From Streptomyces sp. G44 (GTDB lineage Bacteria; Actinomycetota; Actinomycetes; Streptomycetales; Streptomycetaceae), in contig NZ_JAFEXF010000061.1 in the NCBI RefSeq assembly GCF_016905445.1, positions 1 through 36,134 of the forward strand: a stretch of 36,134 nt of DNA, written 5' to 3'. A program made the position numbers and the translations under genes. Below the pieces are notes generated by a model that had not been told where the DNA came from, searched no databases, and was given only the letters and a program-made list of their open reading frames with translations. Shown here in pieces: positions 32,610-36,134 of this stretch. Within the stretch, counting starts at the first letter, position 1, and each line of letters starts with the position of its first letter.

Positions 32610-32786
32610 GCGCGATTCCTGTCTGTCCTGGGGCGAGAAGCCCTCAGTGTGAGTGTCGGCCGGTCGGCCCGAGCGACAGGGGAATGCTCGTATGACGAAC
32701 ATGAGTCCGCTGTTGCTTTGGGCCGCTCTGGCGCATTCCCACCCGCGCGCTGGCCTGGAACCTCGGCCGATGCCGGAGGGTGGTTC

Positions 32787-32960
32787 TCATACAAGCGCCT
32801 CGCAGCGGGCGAAGAGCGCAACGTCGCCGCCCCGGACCCACGCTTCGGTGAAGCGGGCCTGGTCGGCCGCCTGGTCGCCCAGGTGCTGCCTCGGGCGCAG
32901 TCGCCCGAGCAGCTGGCCGGCGGCGAGCGCGGCGGCCGCAATGATGATGATGCTCATCAT
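32787..32960 (-). CDS. 57-aa membrane-anchored protein overlapping the helicase stop
   Basis: The ATG at 32960-32958 overlaps the helicase stop TGA (32962-32960) by one base in TGATG, a classic coupled arrangement. The product is MMSIIIIAAAALAAGQLLG then RLRPRQHLGDQAADQARFTE and AWVRGGDVALFARCEALV: one N-terminal hydrophobic helix and a basic-then-mixed soluble tail. No family is recognised. An upstream GTG (32969) or the second ATG (32957) could also be used. The close coupling suggests a partner of the helicase, or the frame may be fortuitous. Confidence 0.4.
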   Translation of the reverse strand: MMSIIIIAAAALAAGQLLGRLRPRQHLGDQAADQARFTEAWVRGGDVALFARCEALV

Positions 32961-35509
32961 CAGGACCACCGCATCCCGATCGCGGACAGCAGTTCCATCC
33001 GCTCCGGCGTCAGCGTCGCCGCCCGGGAGCGCTGATTTCCGATCCAGGCGCCCAGCTTGTGTTCCCGCTCTTCTTGGTCCTCGCCGACGATCCGCTCAAC
33101 CCACTTCCTGGGTACCTGGAGGTGCCCTTCGCGTTCGTAGAACTGCTTGGCAGCGGCGTAGTTCATGGCCCATTTGTCGGCCTGTGTACGGCGTGGCGGC
33201 GGCTTCTCGTCCTCGCCGGCGGGTGTGATCCCGAGGGCCTGTTCGCACATCCACTGCTGGACGGTGGTGAGCTGGTCCCAGCCGAGCCGCACTGACTGCA
33301 CCCACCGTCCGAGATCCTCGCCCTGGCGCACGACGTCGCCCGCTTCGGTGGGCAGCGCCTCACCGGCGTCCAGGTGCATCCTCACCAGGTGGAAGCAGCG
33401 CTGCCATGTCACCGGCCAGCTCGGGCACCAGGAGGCGTCGATCTCCTCCAGCTGCTCGCGCCGCTCGCCCGACAGCGCCCCGGCCGACAACTGCACCGGC
33501 AGCCCCTCGGCACGCCGCTGCTCGATCTCGGTGGCCTTCCGGGCGGCGGCCCGCTGATTCTTCAGCCAGATACCCACCCGGTAGCCCTGGAAGGTGGCGC
33601 CGAGCGGGGCCAGGAGGTGGCCCGCTTCTGCCGCCCAGCCGCGCGCGGCGGCGAGTCCTTCCTCCCACGCGACGTCGTAGTGCGACCAGATCATGCCCAG
33701 CTTCTCCAACTGCTCGGCGCGGTCCTCATCCATGTCCCCGCGGGCGTAGAAGCGCCGGTTGTCGGCGGTCCATTGTCCGAGCGGGAATCCGGCGAGTGCG
33801 GTTGGCCACCCCGCAGCCTCACCCTCGCCCGTAGCCTCGGCTTCGCCTTCCGCCTCCTGGTCGTCGGCGGCGGGCACGCGGAACGTGAACGGCACGCGGA
33901 GGTCGCCGTGCTCGCGGGCGTAGATGACGGCGGCCTCCATGCCGCGGCGCCAGTGTTTATGTTCGGGGTGGAGCACCCGCAGGTTGATGAACGCCGCCAG
34001 CTGCGCCGGGTCGCGCGGCGTGGAGAACTTCAGCAGCTGGCGGGCGGGTGCCGACGGCCCGCCGGACCCGCTGCCCGTGCTCTGGCTGTCCTGGTCCTCG
34101 TTGCGGCTCTGAACGCCCCGCACGCGGCTTTGTGCCTGCTGCTCGGCAAGTTGTTCAACCACCCGTGCGTCGTGTGCCCTGAGCGCTTCCAGGAGCTTGG
34201 CCAGCCCGCCGAACGCCCGCGAGGTCAGCATGTTGGCCGCTGTCTCGCCCGGCCCGAGCAGCACCGGCACCACGAGGGAGGCCATCTTGCCCTCGCCCGG
34301 CTGCATCCGCAGCGCCCGGCCCACCGCCTGGACCAGGTCCGGCATCGACCCACGCACGTCAGCCCAGTACACGGAGTCACAGTTCTTGGTGTCGACGCCC
34401 TCGCCCAGGACCTTCACCGAGCACAGGAAGCACTTCTCCACCACCATGCCGTCCGCGGCGATCCCGGCTGCGAACTCCCCTAGGACACGGCGCCGATGGC
34501 CCGGCTTGTGGTCCCCGCACAGCCAGTCCGCCCAGACCACCTTCGGGTACAGCTCGGGGTCCGCAGCGTGCAGCTGCGCAGCGACGTCGGGGAGGCCGGC
34601 CGCGAACGCCTCGGCCTCCCTCACGACGTGGTGGAAGACGAGCGTCCTGCGGAAGCCTTCCTCGGCCGACGCTTTGAGCAGCGCGGTCTGGAGGGCTGCG
34701 AGCCGGGCCCCGCGCACCTCTGCCGAGCGGCTTTCGGCGCCCAGGAGCTGGGCGGCCTGGAGCTGGGTGTCGGTGACGTCTACGCATACGACCTGGTAGG
34801 GGGCACAGATTCCCCGGTCGATGGCCTCCGAGAGGGTCAGGGTGTACGCCCTGCTGCCGAAGGGGCCGTCAGGATCATCGTCCATGCTCGCCACCAGCTC
34901 ACCCGGCGCGCCCTCGGCATCCTCGTCCAGCTGCCACAGGCGGGGTGTGGCGGTCATGTACAGGCGGCGCAGGGACGGGATGCGGGTGTTGTCGTGGACG
35001 ACGGCCCATGGCTTCCCGATCCGGCCCGAAACGCGGTGGGCTTCGTCCACGACGATCAGGTCCCAGGCTGCCAAACCCGCAGCGTGTGCGCGCTCCAGCG
35101 TGCCGAGCCCAAGCGACGCGTACGTGGCGTAGACGGTTACCTTGTCCAGGCCCCGCGTCCACTCCACCAGCTTGTCCACGTCCGTGGTGTTGGGGAAGGA
35201 CACCTCCTCGTCCCGCAGCGAGGACACCCCGATCATCGGCCCCCGGCGGCCTCCCTCGCGCCACGCGGTCTCGGTCTGGGCGAGCAGGTCCAGTGAGGGA
35301 GCGAGTACCAGCACTCGGCCCGCGTGGAGCTCTTCCGCGCTGCGGACCGCTACCCGGGTCTTCCCGGACCCGGTCGCCATGATCACTTGCGTTCGAAGAC
35401 CCCGCTCGGGCATCAGTGATCTTGCAGGCAATTCGAGGGCACGCACAACCGCGTCAACGGCTTCTCGCTGGGCTGCCTCGCGCGGGTCAGCATGGCCTGT
35501 GATCGGCAT
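32960..35509 (-). CDS. DEAH-box helicase with helicase-associated repeats (TtrA-like)
   Basis: An 849-aa superfamily 2 helicase. Motifs are Walker A ATGSGKT at 45-51, DEAH at 155-158 in LIVVDEAHR, TATPR at about 186-190, the motif V region VLGEGVDTK, and motif VI QAVGRALRM near 395-403. After an acidic/Ser-rich linker (EDQDSQSTGSGSGG), residues about 500-849 hold helicase-associated (HA) repeats marked by W-x-x-x-(Q/R): LGQWTADNRRFY, VGIWLKNQRAAARK, LGRWVQSVRLG and LGAWIGNQRSR. Such proteins (TtrA-like) are typical of Streptomyces linear replicon ends and plasmids, which suggests a subtelomeric or linear-plasmid origin; no telomere sequence is visible. ATG 35509 lacks a good ribosome binding site. 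Confidence 0.8.
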   Translation of the reverse strand: MPITGHADPREAAQREAVDAVVRALELPARSLMPERGLRTQVIMATGSGKTRVAVRSAEELHAGRVLVLAPSLDLLAQTETAWREGGRRGPMIGVSSLRDEEVSFPNTTDVDKLVEWTRGLDKVTVYATYASLGLGTLERAHAAGLAAWDLIVVDEAHRVSGRIGKPWAVVHDNTRIPSLRRLYMTATPRLWQLDEDAEGAPGELVASMDDDPDGPFGSRAYTLTLSEAIDRGICAPYQVVCVDVTDTQLQAAQLLGAESRSAEVRGARLAALQTALLKASAEEGFRRTLVFHHVVREAEAFAAGLPDVAAQLHAADPELYPKVVWADWLCGDHKPGHRRRVLGEFAAGIAADGMVVEKCFLCSVKVLGEGVDTKNCDSVYWADVRGSMPDLVQAVGRALRMQPGEGKMASLVVPVLLGPGETAANMLTSRAFGGLAKLLEALRAHDARVVEQLAEQQAQSRVRGVQSRNEDQDSQSTGSGSGGPSAPARQLLKFSTPRDPAQLAAFINLRVLHPEHKHWRRGMEAAVIYAREHGDLRVPFTFRVPAADDQEAEGEAEATGEGEAAGWPTALAGFPLGQWTADNRRFYARGDMDEDRAEQLEKLGMIWSHYDVAWEEGLAAARGWAAEAGHLLAPLGATFQGYRVGIWLKNQRAAARKATEIEQRRAEGLPVQLSAGALSGERREQLEEIDASWCPSWPVTWQRCFHLVRMHLDAGEALPTEAGDVVRQGEDLGRWVQSVRLGWDQLTTVQQWMCEQALGITPAGEDEKPPPRRTQADKWAMNYAAAKQFYEREGHLQVPRKWVERIVGEDQEEREHKLGAWIGNQRSRAATLTPERMELLSAIGMRWS

Positions 35510-35866
35510 ATCCCCAGTCGTCTCCCCAGATGCCGTCCGATCGATGGGGAACGGGCACCCCTACACGTAGATCGGCAACATGAGCCTGATCATCCCTGCC
35601 ACGCTCAGCCCATCGTTCACCCCCGGCGGAGCCCCGGCAGGGGCAGAGGAACAGAACCCATAGCCTTCGACGAGAGCCCCAGGTAGTCCACTCTGAGTCC
35701 AGAGTCTATCCCCGAACAAGAATGAAGCACACCGGTGAAACGGTTCCCTTCACCCTCCGGCAGGCATCCATGGGACATCCTCCCCGCCCAGACCTACCGG
35801 ACACGGGACCTGCGCCAGTGCCAGCGCTAAGGGCTTTCCCGCAATGCATCCGCAGTTCCCTGGGCC
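35510..35866. other. Intergenic region between helicase and DinB genes
   Basis: No gene found. CCACTCTGAGTCCAGAGT at 35688-35705 contains the small inverted repeat ACTCTGAGTCCAGAGT. A plus-strand run HPWDILPAQTYRTRDLRQCQ followed by TAA (about 35768-35830) may be a gene relic. The start of the helicase is here, but no clear promoter could be identified. Confidence 0.35.
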
Positions 35867-36134
35867 TCACTCGCCGGTCTGGCCGTCGATGAGCTCGCGG
35901 GCGATGTCTAGGTGACCGACGTGGCGGGCGTACTCCTGAAGCAGGTGGAAGAGGATCCTCCCGAGTGAGGGTGCTTGGTCGGGCGTCGTGAAGCGTCCCC
36001 CGAGGCGTGCCTTGTCACTCAAAATGGCAGACGCCGTCAGGTAGTTCGTGGCGGTTACCTCCGCTTGGTAGGTGGCGATGACCTGAGCGATGGAGGTGTT
36101 GGCGGCGACCGTCCACTCCTCGGCATCTCCGCCG
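35867..36134 (-). CDS. DinB-family (DUF664) protein, partial at window edge
   Basis: The frame enters from the right edge and ends at TGA 35867-35869. It reads DAEEWTVAANTSIAQVIATY then QAEVTATNYLTAS, a spacer, and SLGRILFHLLQEYARHVGHL followed by DIARELIDGQTGE. The pattern HLLQEYARHVGHLDIARELI is diagnostic of the DUF664/DinB four-helix family, with the His residues that usually bind metal. Such proteins are often thiol-transferase-like or stress-related enzymes. The start lies outside the window, so the total length is unknown. Confidence 0.85.
   Translation of the reverse strand, partial: GGDAEEWTVAANTSIAQVIATYQAEVTATNYLTASAILSDKARLGGRFTTPDQAPSLGRILFHLLQEYARHVGHLDIARELIDGQTGE

Noticed and set aside
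35510..36134. A telomere or terminal inverted repeat, suggested by the TtrA-like helicase.
   Set aside because: No characteristic terminal palindrome series was seen, and another gene (DinB) continues past the window edge.

Overview
The window is high-GC actinobacterial DNA, almost certainly Streptomyces or a close relative. The evidence is strong G/C bias at third codon positions, frequent GTG starts, and typical Streptomyces accessory families: a MobF-type relaxase, a replication-relaxation protein, a helicase with helicase-associated (HA) repeats, a PAS/GAF/SpoIIE phosphatase, a STAS remnant and IS5, ISL3 and IS21 debris. No rRNA, tRNA, CRISPR or housekeeping genes are visible. It reads as an accessory, mobile-element-rich region such as a chromosome arm, a linear plasmid or an old integrated plasmid. 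No telomere is seen.

Layout. (1) 1-2.5 kb: IS5 and IS21 transposase debris around a YrhB/Imm35-like gene and a YunG-like gene. (2) 2.6-5.0 kb, minus strand: a secreted NucA/NucB-type DNase (one frameshift), a 178-aa cytosolic protein directly downstream that may be its inhibitor, and a 5'-truncated Cys-containing protein upstream. (3) 5.1-7.3 kb: a 639-aa MobF relaxase followed directly by a palindrome array. (4) 7.3-9.5 kb: an ISL3-type element whose inverted ends also enclose a SMI1/KNR4 (SUKH) gene. (5) 10.1-14.4 kb: a replication-relaxation protein with decaying zinc-ribbon modules, a divergent SDR/MarR pair with operator repeats, a stray zinc-ribbon module and an EF-Tu-domain-III-like ORF. 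(6) 14.6-18.2 kb: a small membrane protein, a hypothetical gene and a PAS-GAF-GAF-SpoIIE phosphatase. (7) 18.9-20.7 kb: a lincosamide nucleotidyltransferase-like gene with a structured leader (five-codon mini-ORF, anti-Shine-Dalgarno pairing, three internal hairpins), abutted by an IS5 pseudogene. (8) 21-25.5 kb: an AT-richer SUKH gene, a decayed second replication-relaxation gene, a secreted serine hydrolase, a STAS fragment fused to a transposase fragment, and a membrane gene between imperfect inverted repeats. (9) 26-28.6 kb: a PP2C-like gene, a Toprim/topoisomerase VI-A-like fragment, an RHS fragment and a second copy of the relaxase C-terminus with its own palindrome array. (10) 28.6-31.4 kb: a 2.8-kb segment bounded by perfect 101-bp inverted repeats and carrying a coiled-coil/winged-helix gene, a kinase-like gene and an IS5 transposase pseudogene. 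(11) 31.7-36.1 kb: a secreted trypsin-like protease, a tiny membrane protein overlapping a DEAH helicase gene, and a partial DinB gene.

Two themes stand out. The first is duplicated conjugation and replication modules (two relaxase tails with palindrome arrays, two replication-relaxation genes, three zinc-ribbon modules), which suggests repeated capture and decay of related plasmids. The second is a scatter of toxin/immunity-type genes (Imm35, YunG, two SUKH, NucA/NucB DNase, RHS). Many frameshifts lie in G or C runs, so some apparent pseudogenes may be sequencing errors. All family assignments come from reading the translations; no database search was run.
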